Origin: a virus
DNA length: 36,415 nucleotides
Reading direction: 5' to 3' (one strand)
Virus record (IMG/VR): IMGVR_UViG_3300009155_000125
Location: 1-36,415 of that record
Made by a program: the position numbers and the translations under genes. This document shows, one piece after another, positions 16,273-24,107 of the stretch. Position 1 is the first letter of the stretch; each line of letters opens with the position of its first letter. Under the pieces are notes generated by a model. The model was not told the origin of the DNA, searched no databases, and saw nothing but the letters and a program-made list of their open reading frames with translations.

Positions 16273-16355
16273 TGCGAGCTGAAGGATTCGAACCTTCGTA
16301 GACATAAGCCAGCAGATTTACAGTCTGCCCTCGTTGACCGCTTGAGTAAACTCGC
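16273..16355 (-). tRNA. tRNA-Tyr (GTA)
   Basis: Acceptor GCGAGTT/AGCTCGC, anticodon stem GCAGA/TCTGC around CTGTAAA, a long class II variable arm, T arm GAAGG-TTCGAAT-CCTTC, discriminator A; CCA is not encoded. Confidence 0.93.
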
Positions 16356-16380
16356 TAAAGTCGGGCATTGAATCCTTTTT

Positions 16381-16486
16381 CCAGCCCTGATCAAGGTCTG
16401 GGAAGTATAGTACTAGCCCTGCGCGTTCTTCTGAGGTATCCCGCGCCCCACCTCTGATTACTGCTAGGGTATCAGTTATCCCCATA
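16381..16486 (-). ncRNA. Candidate pseudoknotted RNA between two tRNAs
   Basis: There is no ORF in 16356-16512. On the minus strand I can draw an H-type pseudoknot: GAGGT (16454-16450) with ACCTC (16437-16433), and GCGCG (16446-16442) with CGCGC (16425-16421). It is nested inside CTAGC/GCTAG, and CTGAT/ATCAG also crosses that helix. Downstream lies a hairpin, CCAG..CCT/AGG..CTGG (16401-16381). It is co-transcribed with tRNA-Gly and tRNA-Tyr. No known RNA class is recognised; it could also be only a processing spacer. Confidence 0.4.
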
Positions 16487-16512
16487 CAGTTTTATAGTCT
16501 TCAATTGTCAAA

Positions 16513-16584
16513 AGCGAACGATGGGATTTGAACCCACGACCATCGGTTTGGAAAACCGAGACTCTACCACTGAGTTACATTCGC
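16513..16584 (-). tRNA. tRNA-Gly (TCC)
   Basis: Acceptor GCGAATG/CGTTCGC with one T-G pair, D arm CTC/GAG, anticodon stem TCGGT/ACCGA around TTTCCAA, T arm GTGGG-TTCAAAT-CCCAT (final pair G-T), discriminator T; CCA is not encoded. Confidence 0.93.
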
Positions 16585-16590
16585 AAAAAT

Positions 16591-16716
16591 TTACTTCTTA
16601 ACCTTTTTTGATTTCTTCTTTTTCTTGAAGATTGCATCAAAATTTTTACCATACTGTTCTAAATTTACAGGTCTTGGAGAACTTCCTTTTCCAGCACCAT
16701 GTGATCCGTAATCCAT
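16591..16716 (-). CDS. 41-aa lysine-rich early peptide
   Basis: Reads MDYGSHGAGKGSSPRPVNLE and ends with a run of Lys residues (KKKKKSKKVKK). The ATG at 16716 is 6 nt beyond the -10 TATACT, on the predicted transcription start, so it would be leaderless. It is the only ORF between that strong promoter and tRNA-Gly. The basic tail suggests nucleic-acid or ribosome contact; function unknown. Confidence 0.65.
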   Translation of the reverse strand: MDYGSHGAGKGSSPRPVNLEQYGKNFDAIFKKKKKSKKVKK

Positions 16717-16722
16717 GCCCCT

Positions 16723-16750
16723 AGTATATATCATGTAGAGCGCTTGTCAA
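16723..16750 (-). promoter_or_regulatory. Early sigma70-type promoter
   Basis: Minus strand: consensus TTGACA (16750-16745), 16-bp spacer, TATACT (16728-16723). It drives the 41-aa ORF, tRNA-Gly, the pseudoknot spacer, tRNA-Tyr and the tmRNA region. Its -35 is one base from the divergent late octamer. Confidence 0.88.
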
Positions 16751-16751
16751 G

Positions 16752-16759
16752 TATAAATA
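16752..16759 (+). promoter_or_regulatory. T4-type late promoter TATAAATA
   Basis: Exact octamer. The ATG at 16765 is 5 nt downstream, on the predicted transcription start. Confidence 0.8.
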
Positions 16760-16764
16760 TTTTC

Positions 16765-17865
16765 ATGAAGAACAATCAAGGATATTACCACTGGATTCAT
16801 TCGTTAAATCAAGCCAGCAAGCAAGTGCAGCATAATCATGCAAAACTGCTATATGAGGCCCAATATAATCCAACCATTTCTGGTGAATCTGGTCTAAAAC
16901 AAGGTGGTACCAGAATTAAAGGTAATCCAAGCGCAGGAGTTGTTGGTTTGGGTACCGAAGAGCATGCCGGTGACATTGCCGCATCTATTGGCGGTATGTT
17001 GAAGAAATCGAATGAAGGTAATCCAAGACCACTAAGATTGGGTGGTCAAACAAATGTTAGAAATCTTGCTAATCTTGGACGCGAAATTGCTAACCAAGGT
17101 GGTCTAGGTTTTGGTGGCGAAGAATTTGAAGACTTAGGAGATGAAAAAGGTGGTCCCGGAGCTCAAATAACTCCAGAGCAATTGGCTATAATTGCTCAAA
17201 TTCGTAGAGAAAAAGAGGCTTCAGTACCACATAGAACTGCCAGTGCTGAAGATGCTGGTGTAAATGCTGCTCGCAATCGCGCCAGATCAGCAGAAACCGC
17301 TGCTGAAATTTTTGCTAAACCTTCTTATTCAACTGGATTTAAAAGTCCAATCGGAGCACAAGCAAGATTGGAAACTGAAGCTGGAGTAGCTGGAGACGTT
17401 GAACTAGCTGCCCGTGATTCCAAACCAACCCAAGTAGATCTAGACAATAATGGTATCGTTGGAGATGCTGGTGACGTTGCACTAGATGCTTCTGATAATT
17501 CTATGGATGGCCAATATGCAGGTATGAGCCCAAATGAAATTACCCGTCGAGCCAATGCTGCTTTACCACAAAGAAGCATGAAGTCAGAGCCAACTGCGCA
17601 TGAAAGAGCTTACCGTCAAGCTGCTCTCGAAGTTGCAAGAAAAGGTGGTTCTAGAGATGAAATGAAAGCTGCCGGAAGAAGTGCATGGCAAGCTTCAATG
17701 AATCTCGGAAGCACTCCAGCTGCCTCCGAACCAGTTGTTCAAACCGCATCCCCAGAGTCTGGAGTACTCCGTGGCAGAGCAGCACAAATTGCCTTGGCAC
17801 AGAAAAAAGGCAAGCGTTTATCTGAATCTGTAAGCGATATCATTAACAGAATGGTTAATGGTTAA
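16765..17865 (+). CDS. Virion-type protein with dockerin-like calcium loop
   Basis: A 366-aa protein with a leaderless late start. The N-terminus MKNNQGYYHWIHSLNQASKQ...KLLYEAQYN is an amphipathic head ending in L-Y-E/A, a possible prohead-protease site (about residue 31). It is followed by Gly-rich linkers and Ala/Arg/Glu-rich helices. Residues about 228-242 read DLDNNGIVGDAGDVA, matching the calcium-loop spacing of dockerin/EF-hand motifs (D-x-D-x-N-G-x-V-x-x-x-D). The C-terminus is RLSESVSDIINRMVNG. It is probably virion-associated; whether the loop binds calcium is inference. It ends 4 bp inside the convergent gene. Confidence 0.6.
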   Translation: MKNNQGYYHWIHSLNQASKQVQHNHAKLLYEAQYNPTISGESGLKQGGTRIKGNPSAGVVGLGTEEHAGDIAASIGGMLKKSNEGNPRPLRLGGQTNVRNLANLGREIANQGGLGFGGEEFEDLGDEKGGPGAQITPEQLAIIAQIRREKEASVPHRTASAEDAGVNAARNRARSAETAAEIFAKPSYSTGFKSPIGAQARLETEAGVAGDVELAARDSKPTQVDLDNNGIVGDAGDVALDASDNSMDGQYAGMSPNEITRRANAALPQRSMKSEPTAHERAYRQAALEVARKGGSRDEMKAAGRSAWQASMNLGSTPAASEPVVQTASPESGVLRGRAAQIALAQKKGKRLSESVSDIINRMVNG

Positions 17866-18065
17866 AGATCAGGGTAACCGATCTCTCTAGACCATTCCCA
17901 TTCTTCCCATACCAATTTAGCAAATTCGTCGCCAGTATGGCGACGAATTTCTATTTCTGCAATACCTTGTGCGGATATCGGCGCATCCATTTCCCAAGAG
18001 AACCAAAACCATTCTCCGGGCCGCAAGATCCTATTAGTGATCAAGCAGCGGATTTCTTTTGACAT
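17862..18065 (-). CDS. 67-aa acidic Trp-rich hypothetical protein
   Basis: MSKEIRCLITNRILRPGEWFWFSWEMD continues with an acidic helix and ends WEEWEWSREIGYPDL. Its ATG directly abuts the stop of the upstream gene (18066), so they form an operon. Function unknown. Confidence 0.55.
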   Translation of the reverse strand: MSKEIRCLITNRILRPGEWFWFSWEMDAPISAQGIAEIEIRRHTGDEFAKLVWEEWEWSREIGYPDL

Positions 18066-18320
18066 TTAGTTGATATATCCACCAGTAAGCCCACCAGCAA
18101 AACCAGAAGGCAATCCCCAAATTTGAAATGGAAGAATATATGGGGAAGTATTTACTGTAACTGGAGCACGGAATGTAATTCCAAACCCAGCATCAGAATA
18201 AAAATCAACATTGAAAGCGGATGAACTTCCTGCGGTTCCACCTAAAATTAAAATACCTTTATGCTTTGGAAGTTTAGTATTAGACGCAAATGGATTGTAT
18301 TCGAAGTATTTGTCGTACAT
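18066..18320 (-). CDS. 84-aa Gly-rich hypothetical protein
   Basis: Contains YNPFASNTKLPKHKGILILGGTAGSSSAFNVDF and ends in GFAGGLTGGYIN. It looks beta-rich and could be a small virion or decoration-type protein. A late-like CTAAATA lies 8 nt upstream on the minus strand. No family recognised. Confidence 0.55.
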   Translation of the reverse strand: MYDKYFEYNPFASNTKLPKHKGILILGGTAGSSSAFNVDFYSDAGFGITFRAPVTVNTSPYILPFQIWGLPSGFAGGLTGGYIN

Positions 18321-18331
18321 GTTACAAATAT

Positions 18332-18628
18332 TTAGAGTTTTTTCTCAGCCTTGAATGCTTCGGAAATCCAAAAATTTTCTAACTGTTCTGGAGTATCAAC
18401 AAAATTAGCAGCCCATATACATCTCTGAACATTTCTAATTTTTTTATTTACTCCAATGTGATAAGAATTATTTTCAGCATACCGATCAACCTTTACAGTA
18501 TATACTGTTTCGGTTTCAACACGGTTTATAAAATTTTGCAAATAATCAGGGTAAACTGGTTTTACAATTTTTATAGGTTTCTTTGGTTTTCTTTTTGGTT
18601 GAGATGATGTTTTTTTGATTCTTGGCAT
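18332..18628 (-). CDS. 98-aa basic hypothetical protein
   Basis: The N-terminal 25 residues are very basic (PRIKKTSSQPKRKPKKPIK), suggesting nucleic-acid contact. They are followed by a compact domain (ETVYTVKVDRYAENNSYHIGVNKKIRNVQRCIWAANF) and a helix (PEQLENFWISEAFKAEKKL). It is divergent from the leaderless gene at 18643, with only 14 bp between the starts. Function unknown. Confidence 0.55.
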   Translation of the reverse strand: MPRIKKTSSQPKRKPKKPIKIVKPVYPDYLQNFINRVETETVYTVKVDRYAENNSYHIGVNKKIRNVQRCIWAANFVDTPEQLENFWISEAFKAEKKL

Positions 18629-18629
18629 A

Positions 18630-18637
18630 GATAAATA
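18630..18637 (+). promoter_or_regulatory. Late-type promoter GATAAATA
   Basis: One mismatch to the late consensus; the ATG at 18643 is exactly 5 nt downstream. Confidence 0.65.
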
Positions 18638-18642
18638 CTTTT

Positions 18643-18837
18643 ATGGGAAATCTTTATAACGTAGAGCAAAAATATAACCCCACTAAAACTGTGGGCATTG
18701 AAGATGCATCACAAGCAGGCCTTGCAAAGTGGAAGCAAGAGGTAAGAAAGCAAATAATGGAAAAATTGAAAGGATATTCTCCTGAACATGTTGATGATAT
18801 TATCAAGAAAACTTTCAGTGATTCATATTACTCCTAA
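18643..18837 (+). CDS. 64-aa late protein
   Basis: MGNLYNVEQKYNPTKTVGIEDASQAGLAKWKQEVRKQ, then YSPEHVDDIIKKTFSDSYYS: a small, probably helical soluble protein. The start codon sits on the predicted late transcription start with no Shine-Dalgarno. It overlaps the end of the convergent gene by 15 bp. Function unknown. Confidence 0.6.
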   Translation: MGNLYNVEQKYNPTKTVGIEDASQAGLAKWKQEVRKQIMEKLKGYSPEHVDDIIKKTFSDSYYS

Positions 18838-19026
18838 GACATTGGCCAATTTTTTATTTGGTTTAATGGCAAGGCAATCATTAAATTTAGCAATAATCTT
18901 TTCTTTTTCAGAAATTAGTTTATTGTATTCCTTCATGCCCATTTTTTCATTGGTTTCACATCTTCCAATGTGTTTCATGGTTTCGCCATATTCATAAAAC
19001 AAAGTTTCAATGTCATTAGTATTCAT
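18823..19026 (-). CDS. 67-aa helical early protein
   Basis: Starts MNTNDIETLFYEYGETMKHIGRCETNEK and continues as a coiled helix (KEYNKLISEKEKIIAKFND). The ATG at 19026 is 8 nt beyond the early -10, so the leader is only about 2 nt. An in-frame TTG at 19035 overlaps the -10 and is rejected. It is the only gene on this transcript before the convergent late gene. Confidence 0.6.
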   Translation of the reverse strand: MNTNDIETLFYEYGETMKHIGRCETNEKMGMKEYNKLISEKEKIIAKFNDCLAIKPNKKLANVLGVI

Positions 19027-19034
19027 GGTTTTCA

Positions 19035-19062
19035 ATTATACTCTCTTATATAGCGCAGTCAA
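19035..19062 (-). promoter_or_regulatory. Early sigma70-type promoter
   Basis: Minus strand: TTGACT (19062-19057), 16-bp spacer, consensus TATAAT (19040-19035). It faces away from the late octamer 7 bp to its right. Confidence 0.88.
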
Positions 19063-19068
19063 CTAATA

Positions 19069-19076
19069 TATAAATA
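19069..19076 (+). promoter_or_regulatory. T4-type late promoter TATAAATA
   Basis: Exact octamer, 5 nt before the ATG at 19082. Confidence 0.8.
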
Positions 19077-19081
19077 TTTTT

Positions 19082-21427
19082 ATGCCACATCCAAATGAAG
19101 ATTTCATTAAAAAGTTTTTAGGTAACTCTTCTGTAGATCCTCAAAAACAAAAAGAATTGCAAAGAAAAGCTCGCTTGGAGCAATATTATAATTCTTTAAA
19201 TCAAAGCAAAATTATACCATTGGATGAAAGCAAAAAAGAAATAGTTGATTATGCACTTTCTAAAATCTTTTTAAAGTCTAGTAAGACTGAAGACAAATAT
19301 GCTTTTAATAAGTTCAACAAAGAAATAGAAAAATCTGAAAAACAAAAACAAATTGTTGAATCCAAGAAGGCATTAAGAAAACAAAGATTAGAAGAATACT
19401 ATAGCAACCAAAATAGCCGTCAAACATCATCGGTAATATCTGAAACCATATTAGAATTGAATAGCATGGGTACCAAGCCTTCGTCTAGATCCAATAAAGA
19501 CGAATGGATTGAAAAAAGAACTCCGTTTGGCATCTTTTATTATAATCCAGTCCAAAATCTGTGGATGAATAGTTTTGGTGTAACACATGCATCTTTTGAT
19601 GAATTTTTTAAATTAGAAAGTTTTGATTATGAAACAACAAGTGGTGGTGCAGCAAGTCAATCCAGTCAAATAATACAAGAATCGTATTTCTCCGATGATG
19701 CTACTAAGTTGGCGTATTACGATTCTTCTGCCAATAATGTTACCGTTTACTCTGCTGTATATACAACATCACCTTTAAATGTCACGCTAACACAACTCAA
19801 TACCTTAAGTTTAGGAAATACTACATTTTCATCTGAAACTTATAGAAAACTATTCATTTCAAATGATGGAACTTATGCAATCGTATCATGCCCTTCTAAC
19901 AAAACTGTTTATCTATTCAATGTAACGAGTGATACTTTATTGCAGACTATTACAGAAGATCAACCTAATTTTGGTTCTGTAATATCAGTAGATCAAGATT
20001 TTTATGGAATGGCAGTAAGCAGCACTGAACTGTATAAATCTTCCAGCACATATGATACCAGAGTTTCAAGTATTGACGCATCTACTCGTGTATATTATTA
20101 TGAAAGAAATTATGATTCTGCGGCCACACCAAAATTTAAATTAGTTCACTCAAATAACGCTTATGCATTGATGAGAAAGAAAGGTTTAGAAAGACTAAAC
20201 GATTTGAGTTTAGCTGCAACTGTACACTCTGCCATAGACAATTATGTTGATACCGGTGTATATGGTGTATCTGATCTTGCTTGCAAAGGTTATAATTTTG
20301 CACAAGCTTCTATTGCAAATAAACAAAATCAAATTACATATCGCACTTCTTCGTATAATTACGACTCTCCCCGCTATTTGTCATTAACAAAATACCCAGC
20401 CCTGTCATCACTTACACCTCAAATAGTACAAACAAAAATAGTATATGGTACTGGCCCATCTCTCAGTCCGGCTTTGGCTACAGATGCACAATCTGGACTT
20501 ACTTTCCAGATGCTATCGTTGCCTTCAGTTAAACAGTTTAGTATAGTAAGACAAAGTGGGGCAACTTATTATAAAGATAAATCATACTATTTGCCAACTG
20601 CCCCAGCTCCAATAGTAGGATTTAAATCATCATCATACAATCTTTCTTATTCCAATGGCGTTACATATTTTAATCAAAATATAGTTGGCACATATGCAGA
20701 AAAAACATTTATTAGAGGTAATTTGGAATTAACATCTAGCTCTTCTTCCTCAACATATTTGACACCAGTAATAGAAGAAGAAACTCTTTTAACAAAAATT
20801 GCAATAAATGATACCGACACTTATCATGTATCACAAGTATTAACACAATCTTCAATAAAAAATATAAGAATCTATAGATCTCCAAATACTACAACAGAAG
20901 GTTTAAATACTTTTCATTATGAAGATTTTACTTTAGCAAATAAAAATGCTGGAGCAACTGCAAATCCTTCATATTTGACTGCTGGTCTTGTTAAGATAAT
21001 CTATCAGGGGGATGATCTTACGGCTCTTGAAAATACATTTTTTACTAGAGCAAGTATGACATCTGATCAACAAACCCAATTAGGCTGTGTTGCATCCAAA
21101 CCATATCTGGCAAATCCCGCAAACTGCCCATTGGCAGACTTTGCTTATCGCAATGATGTAGATGGAATAGTTAATGGCACGTTGCAAAAAGTTTATGCGT
21201 CTCCATCATTTTTGTTTTTATGTTTTGATACAAAAACTTTAGTATTCTTTATAAGAACTTCGATAACATATAAACCATTAATATTTCAGACGATTTTGAA
21301 TACCGCTCTAGGATCTTATAATTTTAGTTATGATTCTGGTGGCTCTTCATGGTTTACGAGCGGTAATAAAATTTACAGATTCAATTCATCAACCAATAGT
21401 TTAGATCTTGCGAAAACAATTACCTAA
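19082..21427 (+). CDS. Large adhesin/tail-fibre-type protein, beta-propeller-like
   Basis: A 781-aa protein. Residues 1-125 are charged and helical (KEIVDYALSKIFL; two ARLEQYY/QRLEEYY-like segments), a likely attachment domain. Residues about 140-170 contain RTPFGIFYYNPVQNLWMNSFGV. From about 190 onward it is Ser/Thr/Tyr/Asn-rich beta sequence with WD-like strand repeats (DATKLAYYDSS, DGTYAIVSCPSNKTVYLFN), suggesting a beta-propeller or beta-solenoid. The low-GC, Ser/Thr-rich style and the gene after it fit a receptor-binding or baseplate-associated fibre. A specific T4 counterpart cannot be given. Confidence 0.6.
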   Translation: MPHPNEDFIKKFLGNSSVDPQKQKELQRKARLEQYYNSLNQSKIIPLDESKKEIVDYALSKIFLKSSKTEDKYAFNKFNKEIEKSEKQKQIVESKKALRKQRLEEYYSNQNSRQTSSVISETILELNSMGTKPSSRSNKDEWIEKRTPFGIFYYNPVQNLWMNSFGVTHASFDEFFKLESFDYETTSGGAASQSSQIIQESYFSDDATKLAYYDSSANNVTVYSAVYTTSPLNVTLTQLNTLSLGNTTFSSETYRKLFISNDGTYAIVSCPSNKTVYLFNVTSDTLLQTITEDQPNFGSVISVDQDFYGMAVSSTELYKSSSTYDTRVSSIDASTRVYYYERNYDSAATPKFKLVHSNNAYALMRKKGLERLNDLSLAATVHSAIDNYVDTGVYGVSDLACKGYNFAQASIANKQNQITYRTSSYNYDSPRYLSLTKYPALSSLTPQIVQTKIVYGTGPSLSPALATDAQSGLTFQMLSLPSVKQFSIVRQSGATYYKDKSYYLPTAPAPIVGFKSSSYNLSYSNGVTYFNQNIVGTYAEKTFIRGNLELTSSSSSSTYLTPVIEEETLLTKIAINDTDTYHVSQVLTQSSIKNIRIYRSPNTTTEGLNTFHYEDFTLANKNAGATANPSYLTAGLVKIIYQGDDLTALENTFFTRASMTSDQQTQLGCVASKPYLANPANCPLADFAYRNDVDGIVNGTLQKVYASPSFLFLCFDTKTLVFFIRTSITYKPLIFQTILNTALGSYNFSYDSGGSSWFTSGNKIYRFNSSTNSLDLAKTIT

Positions 21428-21432
21428 TAATT

Positions 21433-23613
21433 ATGGCATACATTTCAACATTAACGGCTACCGCTATTCAGAATGTAATTGACAATTCAACAAATGAATT
21501 GAGTTATACAAATAACGATACAATTCCTTGCAACAATTCAATTTATTATTCTACAAATCTTAATGTTATCAACACATTCAGAACCTCTTTTGGTCTTGCT
21601 ACCATATCTGCAGCAAATATTAATAGTAATTTATATTCATTACAAGTATTTTTGTGTACTGGTATAGACGGCAGTAATAATTTTACCGGAATAGTTTCAA
21701 ACACTTTAATAAATCTTTCAAGCGCAAATGTTTCTGGTTCAGCCCAACCCATAGTATCTGCTGCGCTATCTACAGTATTTCAAAGTCTAAAGCATAGTGA
21801 TCTTTGTGATTCATTTACACAGGCTGAAGTTTACCAGCTTTGCAGAGAATACAAAATTATTTTTAGATTAACTCTTACAAGTTCTCCAGTCACCACAACC
21901 TCTATTCAAAATGGTGATTTAGTTCAAGATTTTAAATTAGTTCTCGACACGTCTTCTTCGGGGCCATATGGAGTTAAATTTGAATATCTTGATCTGTTAA
22001 ACCCTTCAGATTTTTCTGAAAGTGAACTGCTTTCAATATATACAAGCAATTTTGGTATTGCTGGCTCTGAAACACATAGAGCGTTTTATCCAAAAAATAT
22101 TACTTCGTTGTCTTCTGTTCCTGTTGTTTTGTTTTGCCACGGCATAGGACATCAAGCACAACAATATGATGCGTATGCAAGTTTATTAGCATCATACGGT
22201 TATTTTGTATTAAGTTTGACATCTCAACCATCACAAACCGCAAACCCTTCTTACAGAATATTTTGCATTTTAAAACAATTAAAAGAGCAAATTACTAAAA
22301 TCAAAAGTGGATATTTTAACGGTAAACTAGATTTAACAAAATTAATATTGGCAGGACAAAGCTTTGGAGGAGACAATGTAAATTGTGCGGCTGTTGATAT
22401 CCAAAGGAATAGTATAACACCATCTGTATCTGGTTTAACATTTAGCGATATTATTTGTTGCGTATTACTGGAAGATCGCAGGGCTTCTTCATTTGATGCA
22501 GGATTTACTGGTGCAGTTAATATGCCCAGCATTACGATAAGTACTTCAAATGGCCAAGAAGTAAATAGTGCAGATCCACGAGTATTTTTAAATGCAAAAG
22601 AATTGTATAATGGGACAGATTCTTTTAGAGGAAATATTTTTGTAAGACATTCAAGACATGATGAAATGGGATTCCCAATAACTGCAGAACAAACATATTT
22701 GAATTTACCTCAAACAACCACTGCCCCATCATCTAGCTTACAAGGGTTTTATTTGACTGGCACAGGATATATTAAGAATAGCATGACTCCAAATTTTTAT
22801 TGGATATCCCAAAATATATTAAAATTTATTAGTATCATATTTAAGAACAAAATTAAAAATGTGCTATCTCTTACTAATAATGATTTAAAATCAACATTTG
22901 AACAAAGTACAGAAGCAACTTCGGCTTTTCAATTTAAATACAAATCAACTGATATTCTTTATAATATAGATCTTCTTGGAAATACCTTAGCATATACAAC
23001 CGGTATGACCTATGATTTTATAAAAGAAACTTATAAAGTAGATGGTATAAATGATTTTACAGCACTTTTAAATGCAAAATATGCTGGTGCTGGTATTACT
23101 GCATTTGTTGAATATGATAATTCATATTACAATAATGGAAATGTAGTATTCACACATTACACCAATACAACCAAAGGATTTACTTATTCCTATGGATCTC
23201 CTTTAGATCTTACAAGATCCGGTACTGCAAAAAATATTAACGTAGTAATGGGATTAGTAACAGAAATTCCTATTGCTGGAACTACGGGATGTGTATCAGA
23301 AAGCAGTTATAATCACTGCAGTATATATTTGACCGACAATGTTGGAGCAACAGCTACAATTTCAAGCAAACAAAGAAATCTAGGTATTCCAAATTCTAAT
23401 AAAGGATTTAATTATTATAGTGGTGCTCTATCACAGATGGCTGGATTCATACCCGGAACACATCTAATTTTTACTTTACAAGACTTTAAAACACAAAATT
23501 CAAATATTGATTTGACAAATATTTCAAAACTGGAGTTGCTATTTGGTTCTACCTATGGAAGCAATATTTTGAACTTTGAAAGATTTGTATATAACGGAAC
23601 CTTCTTAACTTAA
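21433..23613 (+). CDS. Fibre-type protein with embedded alpha/beta-hydrolase domain
   Basis: A 726-aa protein. Residues about 205-430 form an alpha/beta-hydrolase: VVLFCHGIGHQAQQYDAYASL (HG at 236-237, the oxyanion-side HG motif), LILAGQSFGGDNV (GxSxG elbow, nucleophile S310), a strand IICCVLLED at about residue 340, and FVRHSRHDEMGFP with H409 as candidate catalytic His. The arrangement is like PAF-acetylhydrolase and cutinase-type esterases. The flanks (1-200, 440-726) are Ser/Thr/Asn/Tyr-rich beta sequence like the preceding fibre gene. I infer an esterase or deacetylase on the tail that modifies a surface polymer. The start is 5 bp after the upstream stop, so they share a transcript. Confidence 0.65.
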   Translation: MAYISTLTATAIQNVIDNSTNELSYTNNDTIPCNNSIYYSTNLNVINTFRTSFGLATISAANINSNLYSLQVFLCTGIDGSNNFTGIVSNTLINLSSANVSGSAQPIVSAALSTVFQSLKHSDLCDSFTQAEVYQLCREYKIIFRLTLTSSPVTTTSIQNGDLVQDFKLVLDTSSSGPYGVKFEYLDLLNPSDFSESELLSIYTSNFGIAGSETHRAFYPKNITSLSSVPVVLFCHGIGHQAQQYDAYASLLASYGYFVLSLTSQPSQTANPSYRIFCILKQLKEQITKIKSGYFNGKLDLTKLILAGQSFGGDNVNCAAVDIQRNSITPSVSGLTFSDIICCVLLEDRRASSFDAGFTGAVNMPSITISTSNGQEVNSADPRVFLNAKELYNGTDSFRGNIFVRHSRHDEMGFPITAEQTYLNLPQTTTAPSSSLQGFYLTGTGYIKNSMTPNFYWISQNILKFISIIFKNKIKNVLSLTNNDLKSTFEQSTEATSAFQFKYKSTDILYNIDLLGNTLAYTTGMTYDFIKETYKVDGINDFTALLNAKYAGAGITAFVEYDNSYYNNGNVVFTHYTNTTKGFTYSYGSPLDLTRSGTAKNINVVMGLVTEIPIAGTTGCVSESSYNHCSIYLTDNVGATATISSKQRNLGIPNSNKGFNYYSGALSQMAGFIPGTHLIFTLQDFKTQNSNIDLTNISKLELLFGSTYGSNILNFERFVYNGTFLT

Positions 23614-23619
23614 CAATTT

Positions 23620-23627
23620 TATAAATA
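23620..23627 (+). promoter_or_regulatory. T4-type late promoter TATAAATA
   Basis: Exact octamer. The predicted start near 23633 leaves a 13-nt leader containing AAGGAA before the ATG at 23646. Confidence 0.75.
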
Positions 23628-23645
23628 TTTAAACAAGGAAATCTT

Positions 23646-24107
23646 ATGGATCCAACTATTAATCACCTAAACCAACTAGTTCAACGCATCGAAGACCTAA
23701 GCGAAGAACTTGAAATTTGCGATGATATCATTGCTACTCTATTCGAAGATCTATATAATGAATTTTTGGAACTTTCCGAAAGCACCCATATGAAGGACAA
23801 CAAGACCAAGGCTGGCAAAAAGATGCCAGAAAAGGAATTGGAAAAGGCTGCTAAAGGTAAAGGCAAAAAGGGCGACCGAGCCAACCTTGCAATGAAACTT
23901 AAGAAGTATTCCAAGCACAAGAAGGATTTGAAGGAAGCCACCGAAGAACTGGCTGCAGAGCACGAATACCTCAACGGAATGTTAAATCAAAAAAACATTC
24001 AACCAGAAAAAGCTCAAGCCATCAAAGCTCGTTTGAAGCAAATTGAAGGTCAATTAGCCCCACAAGCTGGTGGTATGTACACAAAGACAATTGCTGGAGA
24101 ATATTGA
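23646..24107 (+). CDS. Coiled-coil late protein
   Basis: A 153-aa protein. MDPTINHLNQLVQRIEDLSEELE begins a coiled coil. It continues with Lys/Glu-rich KMPEKELEKAAKGKGKKGDR and a second coil (KKDLKEATEELAAEHEYLNGML) up to residue 140. It could be a scaffold, core or structural linker. The stop overlaps the ATG of the next gene (TGATG). Confidence 0.6.
   Translation: MDPTINHLNQLVQRIEDLSEELEICDDIIATLFEDLYNEFLELSESTHMKDNKTKAGKKMPEKELEKAAKGKGKKGDRANLAMKLKKYSKHKKDLKEATEELAAEHEYLNGMLNQKNIQPEKAQAIKARLKQIEGQLAPQAGGMYTKTIAGEY

Noticed and set aside
16255-16305. Longer start for the PRTase-like ORF
   Set aside because: Codons 16273-16305 lie within tRNA-Tyr; the ATG at 16254 follows the tRNA.
16381-16486. 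HDV-like self-cleaving ribozyme
   Set aside because: The strands can form crossing helices, but the HDV order lacks a P3 hairpin between the P2 5' and P1 3' strands, and no G-starting 7-bp P1 is seen; left as an unassigned RNA.
19082-23613. Diversity-generating retroelement target in the fibre genes
   Set aside because: No reverse transcriptase, template repeat or adenine-biased variable repeat is seen in the window.
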